This document shows positions 1 to 8,484 of a stretch of 56,648 bases of DNA, piece after piece. Position 1 is the first letter of the stretch. Each line of letters begins with the position of its first letter. The notes beneath the pieces were generated by a model. The model ran no database searches. It was not told where the DNA came from and worked only from the letters and a program-made list of their open reading frames with translations. The position numbers and the translations under genes are program-made. This DNA is from Rhizobium aethiopicum (GTDB taxonomy: Bacteria > Pseudomonadota > Alphaproteobacteria > Rhizobiales > Rhizobiaceae): NCBI RefSeq assembly GCF_900094625.1, contig NZ_FMAJ01000023.1, positions 1-56,648 on the forward strand, read 5' to 3'.

Positions 1-390
1 CAGCGTCTCACCGTCGATGCGGTCGGTCTTCGCCCGGCGATGCCGGCGCGGCATAGCGATTGAGGCCGCCTCTACAATGTGGCTCTCTATCCAAGCTTCC
101 TGGCTCAGCACTCGTCCCAGCCAGAAGCCATCAAGTCCGGCCTCTTGGATCATCACCAGTGGGTAAAGTATGTTCTTTCGCCGCTTGGCTTTCTGGCGAA
201 GTGCAGCAAAGCACGCAAACAAACCGGCGATGTCGCCTCCTGTGACGGTGTGTCGGGACATCTTTTCGCTACAAGGTGACAGTGCTGTCACGAGCCATGT
301 TGATTTGCTTAATTCCAACGAGATGAAAATTGCGCCAAGATCGACGAGAGTAGCGGTCTGCGCTTGAGATTGATCTGCTGTCATCGGCAT
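1..390 (-). CDS. IS110-family transposase, N-terminal part (cut by window edge)
   Basis: This reading frame stays open from an ATG at 390 to the window edge, 130 codons. A Shine-Dalgarno GGAGG sits six bases before the ATG. The N-terminus carries ELSKSTW, then QEAGLDGFWLGRVL (about residues 80-93), then RRHRRAKTDRIDGETL at the end. The KTDRIDGE motif and the GFW motif are typical of the RuvC-like DEDD domain of IS110-type transposases. These cut and recombine DNA without terminal inverted repeats. The catalytic C-terminal serine domain would lie outside the window, so I cannot tell whether the gene is intact. The element sits just beyond the 3' end of the carbohydrate operon. Confidence 0.75.
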   Translation of the reverse strand, partial: MPMTADQSQAQTATLVDLGAIFISLELSKSTWLVTALSPCSEKMSRHTVTGGDIAGLFACFAALRQKAKRRKNILYPLVMIQEAGLDGFWLGRVLSQEAWIESHIVEAASIAMPRRHRRAKTDRIDGETL

Positions 391-592
391 GGTTGGCCTC
401 CAGAGAGTTTTCTAGCGACCTCACTCTGCCACGGTGTAGGCCGCTACTCACCCCTGATGGGATCTCAACTGCAAGAAAGAGCCATTTGCAAATTGCGTCA
501 AACTACCGAAGCGGCGATGGGGAGGAATGGCCGACGGATGCAAGATCACTGCCTGTATCCGTCCGGCCAAGTTCAATCTCGTTCACTGCTGA
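391..592. other. Non-coding end of the IS110-like element and operon 3' flank
   Basis: No gene is seen here. The part next to 390 is the sequence upstream of the transposase start, where IS110-group elements carry their non-coding left end. In several studied members this end encodes a structured guide (bridge) RNA. I cannot fold it here, so this is only a positional inference. The part next to 593 holds a hairpin described separately. Confidence 0.4.
528..569 (-). terminator. Hairpin downstream of the GH42 gene
   Basis: TGGCC-G-ACGGAT at 528-539 pairs with ATCCGT-CC-GGCCA at 557-569 around a 17-base loop. It lies 24 bases past the stop codon of the last gene of the carbohydrate operon. There is no U-run, so it may be a processing or stabilising stem rather than a classic terminator. 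Confidence 0.4.
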
Positions 593-2695
593 CTAGGATA
601 GCGGCAGGACCAACACGTCTCGGGCCGGCACCTCGATGCGGTCTGCATCAAAAGCAAATTCAGGCGGCCAGGCGGCCTTGCCGCCGGAGAGCTTTCCTTC
701 AGCGAGGCTGACTGATGTTGTCTGGTTCTCGCGTGTTGGGTTGACCAGCCAGAGGAAGCTTGCGCTCTCCCCTCTGTGGATACGAGCAAAGATTGCTTCG
801 TTTGACAAGGTTACGTGCCGCGTCCTGGCGCTCCAGGCCACAAGCCCGGCAAAAAAAGCGGCATTGGACCTACCCTCCGTGCGATAGAAGGCGACAGAGG
901 GATTCGTTCCGATAAGCAAGGTGCGGCCCCTGCCAAAACGACTTTCGACCACTGCAAGGCGCCCATCGTCGAAATGACCGCGCCCGGTGCCGCCTGTCAG
1001 GCGGTAAGATTGCAGCAAACCTCCGCCATCGACGGCTATGTCGCCGAACTTGAAACGGATGCGGTTGCCGATGTCGGGCATGAATTCGACGTCTTCCTCG
1101 CGCACGCCGAAGACCTCATCAAGCCCCAGATTGGGCTGCACCTGACCGACATGACCGCGATCGCCGAAGTAGCCCGGGCAAGCTTCGGCAATGAGCGTTC
1201 CGCCCTTTTCCACCCAGGTTTTCAGGCGTGCCGCCTGTTCGGCGGTGAACATGATCGGGTAGGGGAAATAGAGGAAGTCGTAAGCGTCGATATCGTCGAT
1301 ATGGACCCAATCCGGTTGTAGCCCCTGTTCGAGGAAGGCGCGATAAGCGCCCCACATGGCTTCGGGATAGGGCTTTTCCCTGCGGTCATAATTCAGCAGG
1401 TAATCCCATTCCTGCGTTTCGCGGACGACGAGGATGCCCACCTCGCCACGCACCGGCTTGGCTTCCCAAAGTCCTGCCTGAGCTGGGTCATTGGCCCATT
1501 TCGCCATCAGGCTCTGCATGTCGGAGCGCGGCGTGCGGCTGCCGTCCATGCCATAGGCGCCGAAGGCGCCGAAGAGCGGCCCGTCGAGCAGCGGACGCCA
1601 GCGCAGGTTCAGGATGCCGCGAGCGCCGCCGGCAAAGGAGGTCATGCTCCAGATGCGGATGTCCTCGGGCTCGGCGACGCGACCGTCTTCCTTGTCGCGG
1701 CCGATCACCTGCGGCTGCAGCCAGAGCGGACCGCCCTGACGTTCCGCATGCCAGAAGGGCTTGCCGCGGGCAGCGGCGCGGTTGATGTCGACGCCGTACC
1801 AGGTCTTCCACGGCTCGGTGCCCTTGCGCGCCTGGATCCAGGTGAAGCCGTAGATTTCGACCTTGGAAGCGGCGAGCCAGTCGTCGCAGCCATTGGCGGC
1901 CATGTTCGGGATCGAACCGGAGACGCCGTGGGCGGCTATGACGTTCTTTTGGTCGACGGCGCGGATCGTATCGATGCGCCACTGCATCTGGTCATAGAAA
2001 TTGTCACGCTTGAACTGCAGCCAGTCGATGCATTCCGGATAGGGCGCCATGTGAACCGGCGGCTCGACGTCGTCCCATTCGGCATAGCTGTACCGATGCC
2101 ACGCTTTGGCGAGCACTTTCAGGCTGCCGTATTTCTTCTCCAGCCATCTGCGGAAGGCGGCCTTGGCATAGCTGCTGTAATCGACATCGGCGGAATAATT
2201 GCACTCATTCCAGACGTCGTACCCATAAATTGCCGGATGATCCTTGTAGCGGGTGGCAAGCGCCGTCAGGAACTCGCCGGCGGCTTCCTTCACCTCAGGG
2301 CAATTCAGCGTCAAAGCGCCAGCGCCGCCGCCATTGTTGGAAAAGCCGCCGGTCGCAGCCGATACGCCCATGTAAGAGCCGAGCTTGGTGCCGTCGGCAT
2401 TGACCTGCAGCGCATCGGCATATTTGCGCACCGCCCAGTCCGGCACAGCATGGATGAGTTCGGCAATAACCGTTTTGATGCCGTTTTTGGCGGCGAGATC
2501 AAGCTGGCGATCATATTCCTCCCAGTCGTAGACGCCGGGGGCCACTTCGATCGCACTCCACATGAACCAGTGGCGGAAAATATTGAGGCCGTCTTCGCCC
2601 GCCGTTGCATAGTCACGTTCCCAATCGTCGCGCGGCGGATTGGACTTGCGGAAATAGACCGCACCGTAAGGAAATTGGATATCGTTTCTGAGCAT
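593..2695 (-). CDS. Beta-galactosidase, glycoside hydrolase family 42
   Basis: A 700-residue protein with the GH42 layout: an N-terminal TIM barrel, a flavodoxin/GATase-like trimerisation domain and a small C-terminal beta domain. Hydrolysis of terminal beta-D-galactosides is expected, with retention of configuration. DVWNECNYS (about residue 145-155) holds the likely acid/base Glu. FWHAERQGGPLW holds the likely nucleophile Glu. No signal peptide is seen, so it should act in the cytoplasm on imported oligosaccharide. The start at 2695 is chosen because AGGACAGGAAA precedes it and the homologous N-terminus (FPYGAVYFRKSNPP) follows at once; the longer frame upstream is non-homologous. It is the last gene of the operon, 106 bases after the reductase gene. 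Confidence 0.85.
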   Translation of the reverse strand: MLRNDIQFPYGAVYFRKSNPPRDDWERDYATAGEDGLNIFRHWFMWSAIEVAPGVYDWEEYDRQLDLAAKNGIKTVIAELIHAVPDWAVRKYADALQVNADGTKLGSYMGVSAATGGFSNNGGGAGALTLNCPEVKEAAGEFLTALATRYKDHPAIYGYDVWNECNYSADVDYSSYAKAAFRRWLEKKYGSLKVLAKAWHRYSYAEWDDVEPPVHMAPYPECIDWLQFKRDNFYDQMQWRIDTIRAVDQKNVIAAHGVSGSIPNMAANGCDDWLAASKVEIYGFTWIQARKGTEPWKTWYGVDINRAAARGKPFWHAERQGGPLWLQPQVIGRDKEDGRVAEPEDIRIWSMTSFAGGARGILNLRWRPLLDGPLFGAFGAYGMDGSRTPRSDMQSLMAKWANDPAQAGLWEAKPVRGEVGILVVRETQEWDYLLNYDRREKPYPEAMWGAYRAFLEQGLQPDWVHIDDIDAYDFLYFPYPIMFTAEQAARLKTWVEKGGTLIAEACPGYFGDRGHVGQVQPNLGLDEVFGVREEDVEFMPDIGNRIRFKFGDIAVDGGGLLQSYRLTGGTGRGHFDDGRLAVVESRFGRGRTLLIGTNPSVAFYRTEGRSNAAFFAGLVAWSARTRHVTLSNEAIFARIHRGESASFLWLVNPTRENQTTSVSLAEGKLSGGKAAWPPEFAFDADRIEVPARDVLVLPLS

Positions 2696-2801
2696 TTTCC
2701 TGTCCTTCTCTATCGATGCCCGGACATGGCTTCGCCTCCCGAAGAAAGGCTCCGGCATGAGGCAATCGAATGTCGTCCGGTGAGGTCTAAGCTGTCCTGA
2801 T

Positions 2802-3677
2802 CTAGCGCGGTCCTCCGGCGAGGAGCTCGAGCGTGCGGATGAGGGCGGAGTGGTCGCGTTCACCGTCACCATTGGCGATCGCGGCATTCATCAGTTGCTG
2901 GGTGGCGGCCGTATTCGGCAGCGAAAGATCGAGCGCGCGCGCGGCGTCAACAGCGAGCGTCAAATCCTTGCGGTGCAGGCGGATGCGGAAACCGGGGTCG
3001 AAGGTCTCTTTGACCATGCGATCGCCATGGACTTCGAGAATTCGCGAGGCGGCAAAGCCGCCCATGAGGGCTGCGCGCACCTTGGCCGGATCGGCGCCGG
3101 CTCGTTTGGCAAAGAGCAGGGCTTCGGAGACGGCTTCGATGGTGAGACCGACGATGATCTGGTTGGCAACCTTGGCGGTCTGGCCATCGCCGACACCGCC
3201 GACCAGGGTAATATTCTTGCCCATCTTTTCAAAGAGCGGCATGGCGCGCTCAAAAGCCGCTTCCTTACCGCCCGCCATGATGGTCAGCGAGGCAGCCTTG
3301 GCGCCGACTTCGCCACCCGACACCGGGGCATCGAGATAATCGCAGCCGAGCGCCTCAATGCGCTTGGCGAAGTTTTTGGTGGCGACAGGTGAAATCGAGC
3401 TCATATCGATGACGAGCTTGTCGGCGGACATACCCGACGCCACGCCATTCTCGCCGAACAGCACGGCTTCGACATCAGGCGTATCCGGCAGCATCAGTAT
3501 GATGATGTCGGAGGCTTCTGCGACGGCTTTCGCATGAGCGGCGGCGGTGCCACCCTTGGTGACGAGATGCTGAGAAGCTTCTCTCACACGGCTCAGATGC
3601 AGCATGTGGCCGGCATCGATCAGATGTTCCGCCATCGGGCGGCCCATGACGCCCAGTCCAATAAAACCGATATCCAT
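2802..3677 (-). CDS. glxR: 2-hydroxy-3-oxopropionate (tartronate semialdehyde) reductase-type dehydrogenase
   Basis: A 291-residue beta-hydroxyacid dehydrogenase. The N-terminal Rossmann motif is GFIGLGVMG (residues 4-12). DAPVSGGEVGA (about 118-128) is the substrate-binding loop, and KVANQIIVG (about 170) holds the catalytic Lys. GarR/GlxR enzymes reduce tartronate semialdehyde to D-glycerate with NAD(P)H. Close relatives are 3-hydroxyisobutyrate and L-threonate dehydrogenases, so the substrate is inferred. The gene lies seven bases after the hydroxypyruvate isomerase stop. That pairing is the glyoxylate-pathway hyi-glxR pair and supports the GlxR reading. No glyoxylate carboligase or glycerate kinase is in the window. 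Confidence 0.8.
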   Translation of the reverse strand: MDIGFIGLGVMGRPMAEHLIDAGHMLHLSRVREASQHLVTKGGTAAAHAKAVAEASDIIILMLPDTPDVEAVLFGENGVASGMSADKLVIDMSSISPVATKNFAKRIEALGCDYLDAPVSGGEVGAKAASLTIMAGGKEAAFERAMPLFEKMGKNITLVGGVGDGQTAKVANQIIVGLTIEAVSEALLFAKRAGADPAKVRAALMGGFAASRILEVHGDRMVKETFDPGFRIRLHRKDLTLAVDAARALDLSLPNTAATQQLMNAAIANGDGERDHSALIRTLELLAGGPR

Positions 3678-3684
3678 GTCACGC

Positions 3685-4464
3685 TCACTTCCGGTAGGGG
3701 TTCATCCAGCCAAGGCCCTCGCTGGTGCCGGCCTTCGGCTTGTATTCGCAGCCGACCCAGCCGTCGTAGCCGAGGCGGTCGAGTTCGGAGAGGATGAAGG
3801 TGTAGTTGATCTCGCCTGTGCCGGGCTCGTTGCGGCCGGGATTGTCGGCAATCTGCACATGGGCGATCTTGTCCTTCAACCTGGTAAAGGTCGGGATCAG
3901 GTCGCCCTGCATGATCTGCATGTGGTAGAAATCATACTGGATGTAGAGATTGTCGGAGTCCACCTTTTCGAGGATGCGCTCGGCATGATCGGTGGTCGAC
4001 AGGAAGAAGCCTGGAATGTCGCGCAGGTTGATCGGCTCGATCAGAAGCTTGATGCCGGCATCGGCGCAACGGATCGCCGTATATTTCAGGTTATCCACCA
4101 ACACTCGTTCCAGTGTTTCCAGATCGGTGCCCCTCGGCATCAGGCCGGAAATAACATTCACCTGCTCGCAGGCGAGCGCCTTGGCATAATCGAGCGCCAG
4201 CGACACGCCGCTGCGGAATTCCTCGATGCGATCGGGCAGGCAGGCGATGCCGCGTTCGCCGCTGGCCCAGTCACCGGAAGGCACGTTGAATAGAGCCTGC
4301 TTCAATCCGCTCGCTTGCAGAGCTTCGGCGACCTTCTCTTTCGGCTCGGCATAGGGGCCGAGATATTCGAGCGCGCTGAAGCCGTCTTTGGCGGCAGCGC
4401 CGAAACGGTCGAGAAAGGGCAGGTCCTGATAGAGGAAGGAAAGGTTGGCGGAAAATTTCGGCAC
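3685..4464 (-). CDS. hyi: Hydroxypyruvate isomerase
   Basis: A 259-residue xylose-isomerase-like TIM barrel. FSANLSFLYQDLPFLDRF near the N-terminus is typical of Hyi, which interconverts hydroxypyruvate and tartronate semialdehyde. EPIN, QYDFYHMQ and HVQIADNPGRNEPG hold the expected metal-binding Glu, Asp/His and Glu positions. The GTG at 4464 is taken as start because GAAGG lies seven bases before it and known Hyi proteins begin here. The ATG at 4482 would add six residues and overlap the upstream ATPase gene. A 2-oxotetronate isomerase (OtnI) has the same fold and is the main alternative. However, no OtnK/OtnC partners are present. Confidence 0.82.
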   Translation of the reverse strand: MPKFSANLSFLYQDLPFLDRFGAAAKDGFSALEYLGPYAEPKEKVAEALQASGLKQALFNVPSGDWASGERGIACLPDRIEEFRSGVSLALDYAKALACEQVNVISGLMPRGTDLETLERVLVDNLKYTAIRCADAGIKLLIEPINLRDIPGFFLSTTDHAERILEKVDSDNLYIQYDFYHMQIMQGDLIPTFTRLKDKIAHVQIADNPGRNEPGTGEINYTFILSELDRLGYDGWVGCEYKPKAGTSEGLGWMNPYRK

Positions 4465-4474
4465 TGGAATACCT

Positions 4475-6184
4475 TCAAGCATTGGCCGGGGCGACGAAAC
4501 GCTGCCGATGCAGCATGCGCTTGTCGCGGGGGTCGGGATTGGGAACGGCTGAAATCAGGCTCTTGGTATAGGCTTCCTGCGGCGCGGTGCAGATTTGCTC
4601 CGCCTCGCCGAGCTCAACGATCTTGCCGCGATGCATGACGGCGACGCGGTCGCAGAAGTAGCGGACGACGGAGATGTCGTGGGAAATGAAGATGAAGCTC
4701 AGGTTCAGCCGTTGGCGGATATCGAGCAGCAGGTCAAGGATCTGGCTGCGAATAGAGACATCGAGCGCCGAGGTCGCTTCATCGGCGATGATGATGCGCG
4801 GATCGAGTGCAAGGGCACGGGCGATGCCGATACGCTGACGCTGGCCGCCGGAGAAGGCGTGCGGATAGCGCTCCATTCCCAACGGATCAAGGCCGACAAG
4901 ACGCATGAGTTCAGCCACCCGGTCCTCCAACGCCTTGCCCTTTGCAAGCCCGTTGACGATCAGCGGGTCGCCGATCACGTCCTTGACGGTCATGCGCGGA
5001 TTGAGCGAGGCGAACGGATCCTGGAAGACGAGGCGGACGTCGCGATGGAAGTTGCGCAGGTCCTTCTTGCCGAGTTTGGTGACGTCGATCTCGCTGCCAT
5101 CCTTGCCGCGGTAGAGGACGGTGCCGGCCGTGGGCTCAACAGTACGCAGGATCAGGCGGCCAAGCGTCGTCTTGCCGGAGCCGCTTTCACCGACAATGCC
5201 GAGGTTTTCGCCAGGATAGAGATCGAAATTGGCGTTATCGACGGCGCGCAGTGTGTTGGCTTTGCCGTGCCAACCGAAGGTCTTGCTGAGGTGGCGCACC
5301 GACAGGATCGGCAGCGGCGCCTCCGGAGACAGGGCGATTGCAGGCAGCTTGCCTTCGACATGATGTGTGAGCTTCACCGTCGATGCCAGCAATTGCCGGG
5401 TATAGGGGTGGGTGGCGCCGTGATAGATCGCATCCACCGGCCCGCGCTCGACGATATGACCGAAGCGCATGACGGCGACGTCATCTGCCACTTCTGCGAC
5501 CACGCCCATATCATGGGTAATGAGCAGCATCGCCATACCGCGCTCGACCTGTAGACGCTTGATGAGGTCTAGGATTTCGGCCTGTGTCGTCACATCGAGA
5601 GCGGTCGTCGGCTCGTCGGCGATCAGGATGTCGGGATTGCCGGCGAGCGCCATGGCTATCATCGCGCGCTGCCGCATGCCGCCAGAGAATTCGAACGTAT
5701 AGCGGTCCGCCATCCGGTCTGGATTGGGGATCTCGACCTGCCGCAGCAGTTCGACCATGCGCTCACGCGCCGCTTTCTTGTCCGGATTGCTGTGCAGGCG
5801 GATCGCCTCGATGATCTGCGAGCCGATGGTGTGCACCGGCGAAAGCGAACTCATCGGCTCCTGAAAGATAAGCCCGATGCGCCGGCCGCGGATCTCCCGC
5901 ATGGCGCGGCTGCCGGGTGCAAGCGTGGCGACATCGGTAACCTCGTTACCATTGCGCAGCAGGATGCGGCCGCCGACGATGGTGCCTGGCCTGTCGACGA
6001 TCTGCAGCAAAGAGCGGGCCGTAACACTCTTGCCCGAGCCGCTTTCGCCGACGAGGCAGAGCGTCTGACCGCGCTTGAGCTGAAAGCTGACATTTTCGAC
6101 GGCATGAAGGATATGGGTGCGAAGCCGGAAATCGATCGAGAGATCTTCAACCGAGAGAACGACCTCATCAGGAAGTGCGGTCAT
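4475..6184 (-). CDS. Double ATPase of an oligopeptide-type (Opp/Dpp) ABC importer
   Basis: A 569-residue protein fusing two ABC ATPase domains, as if OppD and OppF were one chain. Domain 1 has GESGSGKS near residue 46, signature SGGMRQR and DEPTTALD. Domain 2 has GESGSGKT near residue 330, signature SGGQRQR and DEATSALD. It powers the importer formed by the two permeases just upstream. The start at 6184 has a strong GAGGAGG; longer frames begin inside the permease gene. Co-transcription with glycosidases suggests an oligosaccharide rather than a peptide as substrate. Family 5 systems for alpha-galactosides and plant oligosaccharides are known in rhizobia. Confidence 0.9.
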   Translation of the reverse strand: MTALPDEVVLSVEDLSIDFRLRTHILHAVENVSFQLKRGQTLCLVGESGSGKSVTARSLLQIVDRPGTIVGGRILLRNGNEVTDVATLAPGSRAMREIRGRRIGLIFQEPMSSLSPVHTIGSQIIEAIRLHSNPDKKAARERMVELLRQVEIPNPDRMADRYTFEFSGGMRQRAMIAMALAGNPDILIADEPTTALDVTTQAEILDLIKRLQVERGMAMLLITHDMGVVAEVADDVAVMRFGHIVERGPVDAIYHGATHPYTRQLLASTVKLTHHVEGKLPAIALSPEAPLPILSVRHLSKTFGWHGKANTLRAVDNANFDLYPGENLGIVGESGSGKTTLGRLILRTVEPTAGTVLYRGKDGSEIDVTKLGKKDLRNFHRDVRLVFQDPFASLNPRMTVKDVIGDPLIVNGLAKGKALEDRVAELMRLVGLDPLGMERYPHAFSGGQRQRIGIARALALDPRIIIADEATSALDVSIRSQILDLLLDIRQRLNLSFIFISHDISVVRYFCDRVAVMHRGKIVELGEAEQICTAPQEAYTKSLISAVPNPDPRDKRMLHRQRFVAPANA

Positions 6185-6194
6185 GGCTTCCTCC

Positions 6195-7382
6195 TCAATT
6201 GTCATAGGGATCGGCTGCATCACGCAGTCCGTCGCCGAAGAAGTTGAAGGACAGGACGGCTACGACGACCGCCAGGGACGGCCAGACCAGCAGCCAGGGC
6301 GCGGTCGCGACAGTACGAATGTTCTGGGCATCCTGCAGCAGCACGCCCCAGCTGACGACGGGCGGCTTCAGTCCGATGCCGAGGAAGGAGAGCGAGGTCT
6401 CGGCGACGATCATCGTCGGCACGGCGAGGGTGACGACGGCGAGGATGTGGCTTGTCAGCGAAGGCAGGATGTGACGGAAGATGAGCCGCGCCTCGCTCGA
6501 CCCGTCAAGGCGGGCGGCCGTGACAAAATCCTCGCTGCGCAGCGCCAGGAAGCGTCCCCGCACCTCGCGCGCAAGGCTGGTCCAGCCGAGCAGCGAGACG
6601 ATGATGGTTATGACGAAATAGACGTTGACGGGCGACCATGTAAGCGGGATCGCCGCCGCAAGGCCGAGCCAGAGTGGGATGGTCGGCATGGCGCTGACGA
6701 CTTCGATGACCCGCTGGATCAACGTGTCGACCCAGCCGCCGTAGAATCCCGAGATTGAGCCAAGCACGACGCCGAGCACCAACGACATGGCGACGCCGAC
6801 GAGGCCGATCGACATCGAGATCCGGGTCCCGTAGACCAGCCGCGAAAAGACGTCGCGGCCCAGGCGATCGGCGCCAAGCAGGTACATGGGATCGTTGGGA
6901 TTGATCGGGCCGATGAAGTGGCGGTTCATCGGGATTAGTCCCCAGAGCTTGTAGGCAGGCCCGTTCACAAAGAAACCGACAGGCACGACCTTGGTGTCGT
7001 CGACGACGAAGGTGCGCCGCAAAGCCACCTTTTCGATCTCCACCTTGTAACCCTTCACGTGGAAATTGAATTCCGAGCTGCCGTCCGGCTTGGTGACGAA
7101 GAAGCTGAGACCCTGCGGCGGAGCGTAGGTGTATTGCGGCTTGGATGTTGCGGGCAGCGAGGGCGCCAGGAACTCTGCGAAGAGGCCGATGAGATAGAGG
7201 AGCAGGATGATAAAACCGGCCACCATCGCCACCTTCTGGCGAACGAGTTTGCCGGCGATCAGCCGCCAGGGGCCGATGGCAGCCGCCGAAACCGTCTTGC
7301 CTTGTTTCAGCGGACTGATCGAAGGTCCGGCGGCGGCGACATATAGGGGTCCGGCGTGGGTTCCGATGGTTTCATGTGTCAT
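6195..7382 (-). CDS. ABC importer permease, DppC type
   Basis: A 395-residue inner-membrane permease. A first membrane segment near residues 40-65 is followed by a periplasmic insert of about 130 residues. The transport core then follows, with the cytoplasmic EAA loop seen as AARLDGSSEARLIFRHILPS. The long insert after the first helix is larger than in E. coli DppC and resembles the YejE/agrobacterial subclass. The start at 7382 is set by GAGGAGG seven bases upstream. It pairs with the permease ending at 7393, ten bases away. Confidence 0.88.
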   Translation of the reverse strand: MTHETIGTHAGPLYVAAAGPSISPLKQGKTVSAAAIGPWRLIAGKLVRQKVAMVAGFIILLLYLIGLFAEFLAPSLPATSKPQYTYAPPQGLSFFVTKPDGSSEFNFHVKGYKVEIEKVALRRTFVVDDTKVVPVGFFVNGPAYKLWGLIPMNRHFIGPINPNDPMYLLGADRLGRDVFSRLVYGTRISMSIGLVGVAMSLVLGVVLGSISGFYGGWVDTLIQRVIEVVSAMPTIPLWLGLAAAIPLTWSPVNVYFVITIIVSLLGWTSLAREVRGRFLALRSEDFVTAARLDGSSEARLIFRHILPSLTSHILAVVTLAVPTMIVAETSLSFLGIGLKPPVVSWGVLLQDAQNIRTVATAPWLLVWPSLAVVVAVLSFNFFGDGLRDAADPYDN

Positions 7383-7392
7383 CGCCACCTCC

Positions 7393-8379
7393 TCAGTTGA
7401 ACCGAATGCGCGGATCGAGCAGCGCAAGCAAGAGGTCCGACAGGAGCATGCCGACGAGAGTGAGAGCCGAGAGCAGCAGGATGAAGCTGCCGGCGAGATA
7501 CATGTCCTGCGAGACCAGGGCGCGGAAGAGCAGCGGCCCGGCTGTCGGCAGATTGAGGACGATCGCCGTGATCGTCACGCCCGACACAAGATGGGGCAGC
7601 ACCCAGCCGATCGCCGAGACGAAGGGATTGAGCGCGATGCGCACCGGATATCTCATGATCACCTTGTATTCCGGAAGACCCTTGGCGCGGGCGGTGATGA
7701 CATAGGGCTTATGAAGCTCGTCCGTCAGGTTGGCACGGAGGATGCGGATGAGGGCGGCTGTTCCCGAAGCGCCGATAATGATGATCGGAATCCAGAGGTG
7801 GGCGAGGAAATCGACGACTTTGGCGAGGCTCCAGGGCGCTTCTGCATACTCGGGCGAGTTAAGGCCGCCGACGCTCTGGCCGAGATAGCGATAGGCGATA
7901 TACATCAGCGTGAGCGCCAGAATGAAGTTCGGTACGGCAAGACCGATAAATCCGAAGAAGGTGAAGACGTGGTCGCCGACCGAGTGACGGCGCACGGCCG
8001 AGTAGATGCCGATCGGCAGGGCGACGATCCAGACGAAAAGCAGGCTCAACAGCGAGATGACCAGCGTCGAGCCCATGCGCGCCCAAATCAGGCCGGACAC
8101 GGGCTGGTTCCACTCGAACGACCAGCCGAAATCGCCGCGGCTGACGATACCCCACATCCATTTGACATACTGGATATAGAAGGGGTCGTCGAAGCCGTAG
8201 ATCTCCTTCAGCCGCTCGATCTGCGCGGGATCGACGGCCTGGCCGCTGTCGCTCATCGTCGCGATCATCGACGTCAGGTAGTCGCCCGGCGGCAACTGGA
8301 TGATCAGGAACGAGATCAGCGACATGCCGATCAGCGTCGGGATCATGTAGAGCACGCGCTTGAAGATATAGCCAAACAT
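7393..8379 (-). CDS. ABC importer permease, DppB type
   Basis: A 328-residue permease with the DppB/OppB N-terminus (YIFKRVLYMIPTLIGMSLISF) followed by five further membrane segments. The EAA loop near residue 225 reads ARAKGLPEYKVIMRYPVR. It forms the membrane channel with the DppC-type partner. The start at 8379 follows GGGAGGAGAAG. The gene follows the GHL6 gene by 105 bases, in which I see no gene. Confidence 0.9.
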   Translation of the reverse strand: MFGYIFKRVLYMIPTLIGMSLISFLIIQLPPGDYLTSMIATMSDSGQAVDPAQIERLKEIYGFDDPFYIQYVKWMWGIVSRGDFGWSFEWNQPVSGLIWARMGSTLVISLLSLLFVWIVALPIGIYSAVRRHSVGDHVFTFFGFIGLAVPNFILALTLMYIAYRYLGQSVGGLNSPEYAEAPWSLAKVVDFLAHLWIPIIIIGASGTAALIRILRANLTDELHKPYVITARAKGLPEYKVIMRYPVRIALNPFVSAIGWVLPHLVSGVTITAIVLNLPTAGPLLFRALVSQDMYLAGSFILLLSALTLVGMLLSDLLLALLDPRIRFN

Positions 8380-8484
8380 CGGAATCTTCTCCTCCCGTTG
8401 AGAGCGCCCCACCGGGCACTTCCTTCGGACCTCCGTCCGTCTGCGGCCTTTCGAGCCGAAGGCGCCTCTCCTTGTCGCAACATC

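Noticed and set aside
276..291. Perfect palindrome GTGACAG-TG-CTGTCAC
   Set aside because: It looked like an operator for the transposase, but the transposase frame begins at 390, so the palindrome lies inside coding sequence.
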